A stretch of 64,000 nt of DNA, taken from the NCBI GenBank assembly GCA_003259005.1, contig QLII01000001.1, positions 8,051,001 to 8,115,000 of the forward strand. The letters run 5' to 3'. This document shows positions 36,750-45,546 of this stretch, piece after piece (the stretch's first letter is position 1; the number at the start of each line of letters is the position of its first letter). Source of the stretch: Spirosoma telluris (GTDB lineage: Bacteria > Bacteroidota > Bacteroidia > Cytophagales > Spirosomataceae). The notes below the pieces were generated by a model. It was not told the DNA's origin. It searched no databases and saw only the letters and a list, made by a program, of their open reading frames with translations. A program made the translations under genes and the position numbers.

Positions 36750-37049
36750 GATTGTTAGCTTATGCATACAATCGCGAATAATGAGACGTTAGTTAGGTAA
36801 AATAGTAACGAAAAATAGAAAAAGTCCTAATCAGAACGTGAATTAGGTTTCGTAGTATGGATTTGTAATTAGCTAGGCATGAGGTTGGACTCAGGTGGAT
36901 GAATGAATATATGCTACCCTAGAAACCGGAATAGCCGATTAGTTAAAATAATAAACCTAACTATACGGCTAATAGCGCCCAATGCGTTGGATTGTGGGGT
37001 GAAGAATGCTAAATTTTGTTAAATTGAGCCGCTTAGCGGTTGAATCCGT
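36750..37049. other. Intergenic stretch before ftsX, no gene seen
   Basis: It is AT-rich and has no recognisable coding frame or repeat. It should hold upstream control of the ftsX cluster, of which only the promoter at its right end is visible. Confidence 0.4.
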
Positions 37050-37057
37050 TATTTTTG
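37050..37057 (+). promoter_or_regulatory. -7 element for the ftsX cluster
   Basis: TATTTTTG fits TAnnTTTG, with TTGAG at 37025 as a possible -33 element about 22 bases upstream. The start codon of ftsX is at 37079. Confidence 0.55.
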
Positions 37058-37078
37058 TATCATAACACGAACCCCTGA

Positions 37079-37959
37079 ATGGCTCGTACAAAGAAAAAAG
37101 TAGGTGCGTATCCCAGCGGCATGATTTTGTTTAGCCTGACGTTGGCGTTGTTTTTAATTGGTTTTTGTGGGTTGCTGGCTATTCAGTCAAAAAAACTGGT
37201 TACCTATATCCGCGAGAACTACGAAATACGAGCGTTTTTAGATAAAGACCTCAGTGAGAAAAAAACGGAAACGTTATATAAAACGATCACAGAGAGGCCT
37301 TATGTTCTGAAAGCCAACGGTAAAGCCCAGGTTAGTCTAGTCACGAAAGACGAAGCTGCCAAAGAATTTATCGCTGAAACAAAAGAGGATTTCTCGAAGT
37401 TTCTGGGTGAAAACCCCCTGCATGATAGCTACCGGATCAAACTCAGTGAAGGGTATTTTGAGGAAGCTAAATTGCAGGAGGTTAAACAGGATTTAGAACA
37501 GCTCGACGGGGTGTTTGAAGTTGTTTATCAGGAAAATCTGGTGGATAACATTAACCGGAACATCACTAAGATCTACGCGATCATGTCGGCCTTTGCTGTG
37601 ATTTTGCTGATTATTATTGTGGTGCTCATGAATAATACCATTCGGTTGGCACTTCACTCGCAGCGCATGCTGATTCGAAGTATGCAACTCGTTGGAGCTA
37701 CGAACGGATTTATTACCCGACCCTTTTGGGGCGTGGTATGTGGCAGGGCTTTCTGGCGGGTATAATTGCTGTTGGATTACTGTTGGCTGGTTTACAGCTT
37801 GCTATTCATAACCTGCCTGAGTTGTCGACATTTCAGGACCCTGAAAAAATTGCCTTTCTGATGGCGGGTATTGTTGGGCTGGGTGTACTGATTGGTTTTG
37901 TGAGTACGTTTCAGGCCGTTCACCGGTATCTGGGATTAACGTTGGATGAGCTTTATTAA
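37079..37959 (+). CDS. ftsX: Cell-division protein FtsX (broken frame)
   Basis: This is the membrane part of the FtsEX complex that controls peptidoglycan hydrolases at the division site. The repaired protein has 293 aa with four membrane helices and a periplasmic loop between the first two. It starts with GMILFSLTLALFLIGFCGLLAI, then IYAIMSAFAVILLIIIVVLMNN and the family block LHSQRMLIRSMQLVGATNGFI. The frame breaks at TTTT 37724-37727; one more T gives RPFLGRGMWQGFLAGIIAVG. Because FtsX is near-essential and the repaired length is normal, an assembly error is likely. It begins the ordered set ftsX-DUF3098-uppP-truB-ribF. Confidence 0.93.
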
Positions 37960-37975
37960 TAATAAGACAAAGACT

Positions 37976-38305
37976 ATGGCAAAAGATAAACCAGCTGGAT
38001 CGGCAACGCTGACCCGCGACGAACCAGCTAAGAAAACGGTAACTACGTCAGTAGTGACCCCAAAAACTACGACGACCCGGTCGGCAATGAGTGATTCTTC
38101 GCGCTCGATAGCCCTTCCATTTGGTCGGCAGAATTACACGCTTATGTTGGCGGGTATTGGTATTATTCTGGCCGGATTCTTCATTATGAGCCTTGATAAA
38201 GAAGAATTTGGTTTTGGCTTTCTGGGCCTGACGCTCGGCCCTATTGTGGTTATGGGTGGTTTTGTTCTTGAATTTTTTGCTATTCTTGCCCGGCCAAAGG
38301 CATAG
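37976..38305 (+). CDS. DUF3098 membrane protein
   Basis: This 109-aa protein has a polar, Thr/Lys-rich N-terminus of about 50 residues, then two membrane helices (YTLMLAGIGIILAGFFIMSL and FLGLTLGPIVVMGGFVLEFFAIL) separated by a short DKEEFGFG loop. This is the DUF3098 pattern, found beside ftsX in many Bacteroidota. Function unknown; a division-linked role is inferred from position. ATG 37976 is chosen because the earlier in-frame ATG lies inside the end of ftsX. Confidence 0.85.
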   Translation: MAKDKPAGSATLTRDEPAKKTVTTSVVTPKTTTTRSAMSDSSRSIALPFGRQNYTLMLAGIGIILAGFFIMSLDKEEFGFGFLGLTLGPIVVMGGFVLEFFAILARPKA

Positions 38306-38310
38306 AAGCA

Positions 38311-38428
38311 GTTATAAAGTTGTAAAGCTATAGGACGATCCGCTGTGGCGGTTGTAAAGTGGTCTCAGCCGTTGTGGTCTCTTTACAACTTTATAACCGC
38401 TACGGCAGACCGTTTACAACTTTATAAC
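38311..38428. repeat. Inverted repeat with a third half-copy
   Basis: GTTATAAAGTTGTAAAG at 38311-38327 is the exact complement of 38381-38397, and a nearly identical copy of the right arm stands at 38412-38428. It fills the gap before uppP. Confidence 0.7.
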
Positions 38429-38436
38429 TACGTTTA

Positions 38437-39281
38437 ATGGAGCTTATTCACGCGATTGCGTTGGCCATTATTGAAGGGCTAACCGAGTTTCTGCCGGTTT
38501 CCTCAACCGGCCACATGATTATCTACTCTTCACTGGCGGGTATTGCCGGTAACGAATTCACTAAACTCTACACCGTTGATATTCAGTTCGGCTGTATCCT
38601 TTCGGTATTAGTACTCTATCATCGCCGTTTCCTGACGGACCCACGCACGGAAAAATTTATAGTCCCCGCTTATCTTAAGTCATTCCCACCCGCTGGCAGC
38701 CCATGCTGGATTTTTACAGCAAAATCCTGATTGCGTTCCTGCCTGCTGCCGTTATTGGCTTTCTACTGAACGACTTTATTGATTCGCTGCTCGAAAATGT
38801 AGTCGTTGTGGCGATCACGCTGCTAGTAGGTGGTATCATTTTGGTATTTATTGATCGTATCGTCAATGTACAGCCTAAGGATGGTGATGTGAGTGTACCC
38901 GATGCGCTTAAAATTGGCTTTTTTCAGTGTATAGCCATGATTCCGGGCGTGTCGCGGTCAGCGGCAACCATTATTGGCGGTATGTTTCAGGGATTGACCC
39001 GGACGCAGGCAGCCGAGTTTTCATTCTTTCTGGCTGTGCCAACCATGGCTGCAGCATCGGGCTATAAGCTGCTCAAAACCTACAAACTTCTTCAGCCTGA
39101 AGATTATCAGATGTTGCTTATTGGTAATGCGATTGCGTTTGTTGTGGGTTTGCTGGCTATTCGTGGCTTTGTTGGATTTCTGACGCGTTACGGCTTTAAA
39201 GTATTTGGCTATTACCGTATTGTACTAGGACTGTTGCTGCTGGGGTTAATGGCGGCTGGCGTGAAATTAGATGTGCTTTAA
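38437..39281 (+). CDS. uppP: Undecaprenyl-diphosphate phosphatase (broken frame)
   Basis: UppP (BacA) recycles the lipid carrier of cell-wall synthesis by removing a phosphate from undecaprenyl diphosphate. The first part has ALAIIEGLTEFLPVSSTGHM, the Glu-rich active-site motif, and the second has IPGVSRSAATIIGGMFQGL, the PGxSRS motif with its Arg. The frame breaks at CCC 38685-38687; one more C gives SFPTRWQPMLDFYSKILIAF and a 281-aa, eight-helix protein. The breakage in a near-essential gene again suggests a sequencing error. Confidence 0.93.
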
Positions 39282-39290
39282 TGTAATTTT

Positions 39291-39360
39291 GACACAGAGA
39301 TACACAGAGATTCTTTGTCATCTTTTCTCGGTGTATCTCTGGTTTTCTCGGTGTATCTCT
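39291..39360. repeat. Inverted and direct repeats before truB
   Basis: ACACAGAGATACACAGAGA is followed by two direct copies of TTTTCTCGGTGTATCTCTG that complement it in part. Translation through this repeat creates a false N-terminal extension of truB. Confidence 0.65.
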
Positions 39361-40055
39361 GTGACACAACAACCTCCCGATCCCGGCCAGATTATTCTGA
39401 TTGATAAGCCACTCACCTGGACATCGTTTGATGTGGCTAACAAATTGAAATTTGCCTGTAAGTTCAAGAAAATTGGCCATGCCGGTACACTAGACCCCCT
39501 GGCAACGGGGCTGATTATTCTCTGCACGGGCAAAATGACCAAACAGATCGACCAGTACCAGGCGCAGGAAAAAGAATATACCGGGACTCTCGTTCTTGGC
39601 AAGACCACACCTTCTGTCGATCTGGAAACCACCTTCGATGCCGAGTTCGATACGACAGGCATTACCGCTGAACAAATCCAGGAAGCGACCCAACAACTAA
39701 CGGGCGATATTCTACAGGTGCCCCCATTTATTCGGCCATTCGCGTTAATGGAGAACGGTTGTATGAAAAAGCCCGGAGGGGTGAAACCGCCGATCAGGTC
39801 GAAGGAGGCATCAAGGCGCGTCAGGTAACGGTTTCAGTATTTGAGGTCAATACTGATCGTTTCCCCGAAGTAGATTTTCGCATCGTATGTTCTAAAGGCA
39901 CCTATATTCGCAGTCTGGTACGCGATTTGGGGCTGTTGCTAGGTAATGGTGCCTATATGAGCCGCCTGCGCCGGACACGCATCGGCGATTTTCGGGTTGA
40001 GGACGCGCACACGATTGAGGGATTTATTGAAACGTGTCGGGTTGTGAGTCAATAG
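39361..40055 (+). CDS. truB: tRNA pseudouridine(55) synthase (broken frame)
   Basis: This enzyme makes pseudouridine in the T loop of tRNA. The repaired protein has 231 aa: LIDKPLTWTSFDVANKLK, KIGHAGTLDPLATGLIILCTG (catalytic Asp in GTLDP), KEYTGTLVLGKTTPS and the C-terminal CSKGTYIRSLVRDLG. It breaks at CCCCC 39721-39725, where one more C gives VPPIYSAIRVNGERLYEKAR. I place the start at GTG 39361 because upstream residues are translated repeat. It lies between uppP and ribF in the conserved order. Confidence 0.94.
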
Positions 40056-40143
40056 CTGACAGTCAATAGCCGCCAACTATAAGGGTAAACGGGCGCGATA
40101 TACTGACGATTAATGACTGACGACTGACGACTATCGACGAAAA
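40056..40143. repeat. Short direct repeats between truB and ribF
   Basis: Units of GACTGACGACTGACGACTA occur just before ribF, with partial complement in GCTGACAGTCAATAGC near the truB stop. Confidence 0.5.
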
Positions 40144-41082
40144 ATGATTATTTACAGAGGCCTAAACGATATACAACCTTTAGCGAATGCTGTTGTCACA
40201 AGCGGCACGTTTGATGGTGTACACCGTGGCCACCAGACTATTTTGGCTCGTCTGACAGAGGTTGCCAAAGCGAGTGCGGGGGACTCAGTGCTGATTACTT
40301 ACTGGCCGCATCCGCGCACCGTTGTTTCCAATGATAGCCAGAACTTAAAACTGCTGACAACGCTCGACGAAAAAATCGAATTGCTCGATCAGGCCGGGGT
40401 TGATCATTTAGTGATTATTCCATTTACCCGTTCGTTTTCACAGCTAACATCTGAGGAATATATCCGACAGATTCTGCTTGAAAAAATCGGTACCAAAAAA
40501 TTAGTTATCGGCTACGATCACCGGTTTGGGCGTGACCGCGAAGGGGGCTTTGAGTATATACGGGCACACCAGCGTGAATATGGATTCGAAGTTGAAGAAA
40601 TACCCCGTCAGGATATAGACGCTGTTGGGGTAAGTTCGTCTAAAATTCGAACAGCCCTCAATGAAGGACATGTCCACACCGCGAACCTGTTTCTGGGTAG
40701 AGAATATAGCCTGACAGGTACAATTGTAAAGGGACGGCAACTGGGTCGTACAATTGGTTTCCCAACGGCAAATTTGCAGGTTGATGATGCTGCTAAGCTT
40801 ATCCCGGCCAATGGGGTGTATGCTGTTGATGTAGAATATGGCGGGGAAATACTTGGCGGTATGCTTAACATTGGATTCCGTCCCACAGTTGCTGGTACGC
40901 ACCAGACAATTGAAACCTATATCTTCGATTTCGATAAGGATATATATGGTGAGCATATGACGCTAAAGTTTCGGGAGTTTCTGCGTCCGGAACAAAAATT
41001 CGATGGACTACCCGCACTGGTGGCGCAACTAAAGAGCGACGAAGAAACGGCACGGGCAGTACTGGCGAAGAAGCTGCCTTAG
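40144..41082 (+). CDS. ribF: Bifunctional riboflavin kinase/FAD synthetase
   Basis: This 312-aa protein turns riboflavin into FMN and then FAD. The N-terminal adenylyltransferase domain has VTSGTFDGVHRGHQ (the nucleotide-binding GxFDGxHxGH), LVIGYDHRFGRDREG and VSSSKIRTAL. The C-terminal kinase domain has GRQLGRTIGFPTANL and NGVYAVDVEYGG with the catalytic-region GMLNIGFRPTV. Length is normal. It ends the ftsX-truB-ribF set. Confidence 0.96.
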   Translation: MIIYRGLNDIQPLANAVVTSGTFDGVHRGHQTILARLTEVAKASAGDSVLITYWPHPRTVVSNDSQNLKLLTTLDEKIELLDQAGVDHLVIIPFTRSFSQLTSEEYIRQILLEKIGTKKLVIGYDHRFGRDREGGFEYIRAHQREYGFEVEEIPRQDIDAVGVSSSKIRTALNEGHVHTANLFLGREYSLTGTIVKGRQLGRTIGFPTANLQVDDAAKLIPANGVYAVDVEYGGEILGGMLNIGFRPTVAGTHQTIETYIFDFDKDIYGEHMTLKFREFLRPEQKFDGLPALVAQLKSDEETARAVLAKKLP

Positions 41083-41310
41083 ATTCAGAGTAAGTGGTAA
41101 ACGCTTTTTGCAGGTAGATTAGCAAGGTTGAATACTAGTTTAGCCGTCCTAATCTACCTGTATTGTTTTTTGGATAACTAAGCCAACAGGAGGAAAAACT
41201 GCCTTTTTTTTATCATCAAAACTTATTTGCAATAGATCGTTCATAAGCCAAAATAATCCACTTTAAATGCATATATTAGCCAATATTTTAGACAGCTGTA
41301 TCCCCTTAAC

Positions 41311-42633
41311 ATGAACCCACTTATGGCACTCGGTTTCACTGAACCCGAGTCAATAAATAATCTACAAATTTGCCATATTGAGTATACCAAAGAGCAAGCA
41401 GAACGAGCGAATCTTGCCTTTGATGATTCTGTAAAACGCTACTTGCGCCGATGGATTGACCAAAGGGCTGTCTCGGGCGTTACCCAAAGTCCAGATACTG
41501 AAAGTGATACCGATGAGTTTGTTGAGCAAGGAGCACTAAGGAGCTATTTTAAGCACCATGACGACGCCCTTGAGCGCATGCTCCAACAGGAAGACATTGC
41601 CAAACATCTGCTACGTCCCAGTTCTCAGGTTTTTTTTGAGCCAGATGCCTACGAGCCACTATTGGCCAAATTCGAGAAACGTATCTATAACTTAGCCGCT
41701 CAAAAAGAACAGCTGGAAGTTCCATTTCGGTATAGCTCCCGGAATCGACAGGGTATTCACGGAGACTCGATCAACTTTGCCGATATGCCTGTTGGTGAAG
41801 TTAGAGAAGACATAGGTTTCTATTTTGGCACTCGACGGTCGGATACGACGGCTTTGAATCTAATTGCTCGCCAGCTTCGTCGGGAAGCTTTATTTTCGAC
41901 CTTTCTGCCCATTCATGTCGTGACAGAAGGCTACATGGAAGATTCACTACGAATAATTAGAACAACGACAGAAAAACTCCGGGAAGAGAATGCTCAGTCG
42001 TTACTTCACTGTTTTGTCGTGCAACGACGCCATGCGGCCGATGACCGTCATCTCGGTGCCGCATTTCTGGTGATGAACATCCAGCAGCCTGAGCTTCCCC
42101 AGCGCGTCCTGTTTTGCGATACACTAAAGCCGAATGGTAAGCCACCTTGGTGGAATAAGTTTAAACGATACCTGGATACCGTATTTCCACAACCAGAGGG
42201 CTGTCCGGCTGCTTCAGATCGGTTAGAAGACGGGGGGCTTAACCTCCAGCGTCTGCATGATGGTGTACCCGTCCGTCACCAGGATATCGACTGTGCTTTT
42301 TATACTGCATCCATGGCCCGGGCACTCATCCAGATCACCAAACTGTCGCCTGAACTGATAAGTGCTTCGATTGAAGAACTGGTTAGTCAGATGACGGAAC
42401 GAATGCCAGAGTATTTTGAGCAGGCAAACGTAGCCAAAGCACCGGAACTCGTGCGTCAGGTAAACGTTGTTCGTCGATGGCAAATGGGACAGGAAGCGTT
42501 GAGCGACCTCCAGCGCAACTACCAGTCTATCTCCACAGCACTAAATTCAACGCTTGTAGAACAGGGTGTCTCTAGCTGGGGAGAAACTGCTGATTACCCC
42601 GATTCGAACCGGGATTTATCGTCGGCCGCTTAA
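41311..42633 (+). CDS. Uncharacterised protein with possible CE-clan cysteine protease site
   Basis: This 440-aa protein matches no family I can name. Its C-terminal half shows features of CE-clan (Ulp1/adenain/YopJ type) enzymes: His247 in DDRHLGAAFLVMNI, Asp270 in RVLFCDTL (the usual His...Asp/Glu pair), then Gln324 and Cys328 in VRHQDIDCAFYTASMARALI, like the Q...DCG.F site of that clan. The His-Asp and Asp-Cys distances (23 and 58) are close to those of Ulp1. It has no signal peptide or membrane segment, and its N-terminal 130 residues are acidic and helical. It stands alone between ribF and a dispersed repeat. It could be a de-ubiquitin-like peptidase, acetyltransferase or effector. Confidence 0.6.
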   Translation: MNPLMALGFTEPESINNLQICHIEYTKEQAERANLAFDDSVKRYLRRWIDQRAVSGVTQSPDTESDTDEFVEQGALRSYFKHHDDALERMLQQEDIAKHLLRPSSQVFFEPDAYEPLLAKFEKRIYNLAAQKEQLEVPFRYSSRNRQGIHGDSINFADMPVGEVREDIGFYFGTRRSDTTALNLIARQLRREALFSTFLPIHVVTEGYMEDSLRIIRTTTEKLREENAQSLLHCFVVQRRHAADDRHLGAAFLVMNIQQPELPQRVLFCDTLKPNGKPPWWNKFKRYLDTVFPQPEGCPAASDRLEDGGLNLQRLHDGVPVRHQDIDCAFYTASMARALIQITKLSPELISASIEELVSQMTERMPEYFEQANVAKAPELVRQVNVVRRWQMGQEALSDLQRNYQSISTALNSTLVEQGVSSWGETADYPDSNRDLSSAA

Positions 42634-42646
42634 TTTTAGCTATAAT

Positions 42647-42765
42647 ACCAGTGCTTTGTCAGAATTGATTCTTATTGATTCTGTAGATTCTAATTGATTC
42701 TATTGATTATCCACTTAAAAAGGTCAGAAGGAATCAATTAGAATCTATTTTGGTAAAGCGCTAGT
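42647..42765. repeat. ACTAGT-ended repeat, copy B1
   Basis: It runs from ACCAGTGCTTTGTCAG to TTTTGGTAAAGCGCTAGT and contains several GATTCT units and their complements. It begins 14 bases after the CE-clan-like gene. Confidence 0.75.
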
Positions 42766-42936
42766 TCGTAACCAAACTAGATTCTATTGTTTCTCGGGGC
42801 GGCATCGGCCGCAACGGCGGACCGTGTCCGACGCCCGCGCGGTAGATTCTTTTAGATCTACTATATTGAAAATCAATAGCAAAAGAAGCTATAGTATCAA
42901 CAGAATCTGTAGAATCTAAATTGGAAGAGTACTAGT
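42766..42936. repeat. ACTAGT-ended repeat, copy B2 (long GC-core form)
   Basis: It runs from CCAAACTAGATTCTATTG to AATTGGAAGAGTACTAGT at 42936. The GC block 42792-42842 is the reverse complement of that in copy A, with one C fewer. The end ACTAGT supplies the TAG stop codon of the minus-strand flavoprotein gene at 42932-42934. Confidence 0.85.
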
Positions 42937-44173
42937 TCCCAATGTTCAGCCCAGCCACATAGCCTGTTGTCCAGGCATTCTGGAAGTTGAAGCCACCCGT
43001 AATACCGTCGATATCCAGCACTTCACCTGCAAAAAACAAGCCGGCTTGGGTCTTGCTTTCAAGTGTTTGTAGATTCAGGCTATCGAGCGAAATACCTCCG
43101 CAAGTAACAAACTCATCTTTAAAAGTCGTTTTTCCGGATACTTGAAACTGGCTGTTGGTTATGCGTTCAGCTAATCGGTTAAACTGTTTAGCGGGTAGAT
43201 CGGCCCAACGCTGTTGTTCTGGAATGCCAGCTTCGGTAGCAAAAGCTTGCCATAGGCGGGAGGGTAAACTGAATGGGTTCTGTGAAACTACCTGTTTGCG
43301 ACCATTTTGCTGGCGGAAATCCTGTAATTTAGTACGGAGGGTATTATCGTTCAAATCGGGTGTCCAATTAATACGGAGCGTAAAATGATAGTTTACATCG
43401 GCTAATTCACGCGCAGCCCAGGCCGACAGGCGCAATATGGCCGGTCCGCTAAATCCCCAATGCGTGACCAATACAGGGCCTCGCTGCTCCTGCCGGACGT
43501 CAGTACGCTTTGTGTCCTGCACATATACCCTGGCATCGGGCACTGATACGCCTGCCAGCGGGATTAAATAACTGTCAGGAACATTAAAAGTAAATAGCGA
43601 AGGTACAGGTGAATGTATCGACTCGCTTTGTTCGGGCAACCAGCCATAAGACGATAATTGGGGGTAACCGCCTGTGGCAATGAGTACGCGATCGGCTACC
43701 AGGGTTTCGTTGGTGAATAAGTCGACTAACCAGCGCGAAGATGCATCCTGTCGAAGCTCAGCCACGCCACAACTGGTGCGAACCTGAATGCCCAATCGGT
43801 GGGCTGTGGTCAATAAGCAATCGACGATGGTATCGGAGGTGTTGGTAGCTGGAAACATGCGCCCATCAGCTTCGGTTTTTAGATCGATGCCCCGCTGTTT
43901 GAACCAGTTTACGGTAGCGGTTGCATCGAACTGACTGAGTAGCGAACGTAACGGTTTCTCTCCGCGCGGGTAGTTTTTGACCAATTGCCGGTTATCAAAA
44001 CAGGCGTGGGTAACGTTGCAACGCCCTCCACCCGAAATACGGACTTTATTCAGTACAGTACGGTTTTTTTCGAGAATAGTAACTGAAGCTGTGGGAAACG
44101 TTTCGGCAGCTGTAATGGCCCCGAAAAAACCAGCAGCTCCACCACCGATGACGACAATATTTAACGATGACAT
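42932..44173 (-). CDS. HI0933/YhiN-type flavoprotein
   Basis: This 413-aa protein has an N-terminal FAD-binding VVIGGGAAGFFGAI (residues 6-19), the family block KVRISGGGRCNVTHA, EADGRMFPATNTSDTIVD, RVLIATGGYPQLSSYGW and the C-terminal GEVLDIDGITGGFNFQNAWTTGYVAG. This is the HI0933 family of NAD(P)/FAD-dependent oxidoreductases, common but without a known substrate. The TAG stop lies in the terminal ACTAGT of repeat copy B2, so the repeat may have set the present 3' end, although the protein seems complete. Confidence 0.92.
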   Translation of the reverse strand: MSSLNIVVIGGGAAGFFGAITAAETFPTASVTILEKNRTVLNKVRISGGGRCNVTHACFDNRQLVKNYPRGEKPLRSLLSQFDATATVNWFKQRGIDLKTEADGRMFPATNTSDTIVDCLLTTAHRLGIQVRTSCGVAELRQDASSRWLVDLFTNETLVADRVLIATGGYPQLSSYGWLPEQSESIHSPVPSLFTFNVPDSYLIPLAGVSVPDARVYVQDTKRTDVRQEQRGPVLVTHWGFSGPAILRLSAWAARELADVNYHFTLRINWTPDLNDNTLRTKLQDFRQQNGRKQVVSQNPFSLPSRLWQAFATEAGIPEQQRWADLPAKQFNRLAERITNSQFQVSGKTTFKDEFVTCGGISLDSLNLQTLESKTQAGLFFAGEVLDIDGITGGFNFQNAWTTGYVAGLNIGN

Positions 44174-44202
44174 GAGGCTTTAACAGACGCTTCTCGTTTG
44201 TA

Positions 44203-44264
44203 GTTCGTCGTTGGCGATTTGTCCTTATAAGGTGGCCGCCAACGACAAATCGCCAACGACGAAC
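44203..44264. repeat. Perfect 21-bp inverted repeat between divergent genes
   Basis: GTTCGTCGTTGGCGATTTGT plus one base at 44203-44223 is exactly complementary to 44244-44264. It lies between the starts of the flavoprotein and the nuclease gene, so a terminator role is unlikely and an operator or mobile palindrome is possible. Confidence 0.7.
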
Positions 44265-44299
44265 GTTAACCATCAAACTCCTTTCGTAACTTTAACCCC

Positions 44300-45361
44300 A
44301 TGTTTTTCAATCCTCGATTTTCGACCAATAAATACACTCGTCGGGGTTTCCGGCTACGAGGCAACACACTCGTGATGCTATTCGTGTTTTTCCTGATCGG
44401 GCTTTTTTTGCATTACGGTGGGCGCACTCAGCCAGTTGTGGCTTTCTGGAATGATTTTCGGCAGGTGATCGGTCTGGGCCGCTCCCGATCAGGCCGGGAG
44501 GGTTCTAATCCCTATAAAGCGCCTGAGCCCAAGTCCGATGAGGCAAGCGACGATCGGAGTGGCGGCAAATCCTCGCAGTCGGATGAGAGCGAAGCCAGTG
44601 ATAATAATCTGAATAAACCCTCTGAGGCATCGTCAGGTAACCAGCGATTTGATTTTGAGAAGCAGGTTGATTTTCTACTTCCGGTATCGAAAGCCAGTGG
44701 TGAACTGATCCGGCACGAAGGCTATACACTTAGCTACCGAGACCAGTATAAAGATGCCGAATGGGTGGCTTACCCACTCCTGGCCTATGAAACAACGGGC
44801 GATGCGGATCGGAAATACGAGCAGTTCAAACCTGATCCAGCCGTTGACAATGGAACCGCACTCCCCGCCGACTACACGCGTTCGGGCTATGACAGGGGGC
44901 ATTTAGCACCTGCTGCCGATTTTAAATTTTCGCAACGTATGATGCGGGAGACCTTTTTTATGAGCAACATCACTCCACAGGAACCCGAGTTTAACCGGGG
45001 TATCTGGAGTGATCTTGAAAATCTGGTGCGTTCGTGGGCCCGACGTGATAGGGGCCTTTATGTAATCACGGGGCCAGTGTTGAAACCTGGCTTGCCCACC
45101 ATCGGAAAAAAAACGGAGGTAAGCGTACCGGAGAAGTTTTACAAGGTGATTCTGTATTGTAATAAGCCTGAGATTCGGATGGTTGGTTTTCTGCTTAACA
45201 ATGAAGGATCAACCAATGCATTGAAAGAATTTGTGGTGCCTGTAGACCTGATTGAGCAACTCACTGGCCTTGATTTCTTTCCTAAAATTCCCGATGACCT
45301 GGAGCGGAAACTGGAAAGTAAAAGCCGCGAAGAGGTCGTTGATGAGTGGTTTGATAATTAA
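44300..45361 (+). CDS. Membrane-anchored DNA/RNA non-specific endonuclease (NUC1 family)
   Basis: This 353-aa protein has one N-terminal membrane helix (VMLFVFFLIGLFLHYGG, residues 25-41), a Ser/Asp-rich linker to about 115, and a beta-beta-alpha metal nuclease domain. The signature SGYDRGHLAPAADF (DRGH at 198-201, His201 the general base) is complete, and FNRGIWSDLENLV holds the metal Asn232. It should cut DNA and RNA outside the inner membrane. It may act in nutrient use from environmental nucleic acid or in defence against DNA uptake. No inhibitor gene is seen. Confidence 0.92.
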   Translation: MFFNPRFSTNKYTRRGFRLRGNTLVMLFVFFLIGLFLHYGGRTQPVVAFWNDFRQVIGLGRSRSGREGSNPYKAPEPKSDEASDDRSGGKSSQSDESEASDNNLNKPSEASSGNQRFDFEKQVDFLLPVSKASGELIRHEGYTLSYRDQYKDAEWVAYPLLAYETTGDADRKYEQFKPDPAVDNGTALPADYTRSGYDRGHLAPAADFKFSQRMMRETFFMSNITPQEPEFNRGIWSDLENLVRSWARRDRGLYVITGPVLKPGLPTIGKKTEVSVPEKFYKVILYCNKPEIRMVGFLLNNEGSTNALKEFVVPVDLIEQLTGLDFFPKIPDDLERKLESKSREEVVDEWFDN

Positions 45362-45396
45362 ATATAAACCGATTAGAGTTCCAATGTTTATCTCAT

Positions 45397-45504
45397 ACCA
45401 CTATTTGTCCAATTTAGATTCTATAGATTCTTTGGATTCTATTGCGTTGATAATCAACTTAAAATATCAACAGAATCTATAGAATCTAAATTGGACAAGC
45501 ACTG
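45397..45504. repeat. ACTAGT-family repeat, copy C (no GC core)
   Basis: GTCCAATTTAGATTCTATAG on the left pairs with its complement on the right (CTATAGAATCTAAATTGGAC). The ends CACTATTTG and CAAGCACTGAT have drifted from ACTAGT. It lies between the convergent nuclease and SPFH genes. Confidence 0.75.
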
Positions 45505-45546
45505 ATTTGTGTCTTCCCTGATTAGGACATGAGGGGAAAATAGCAC

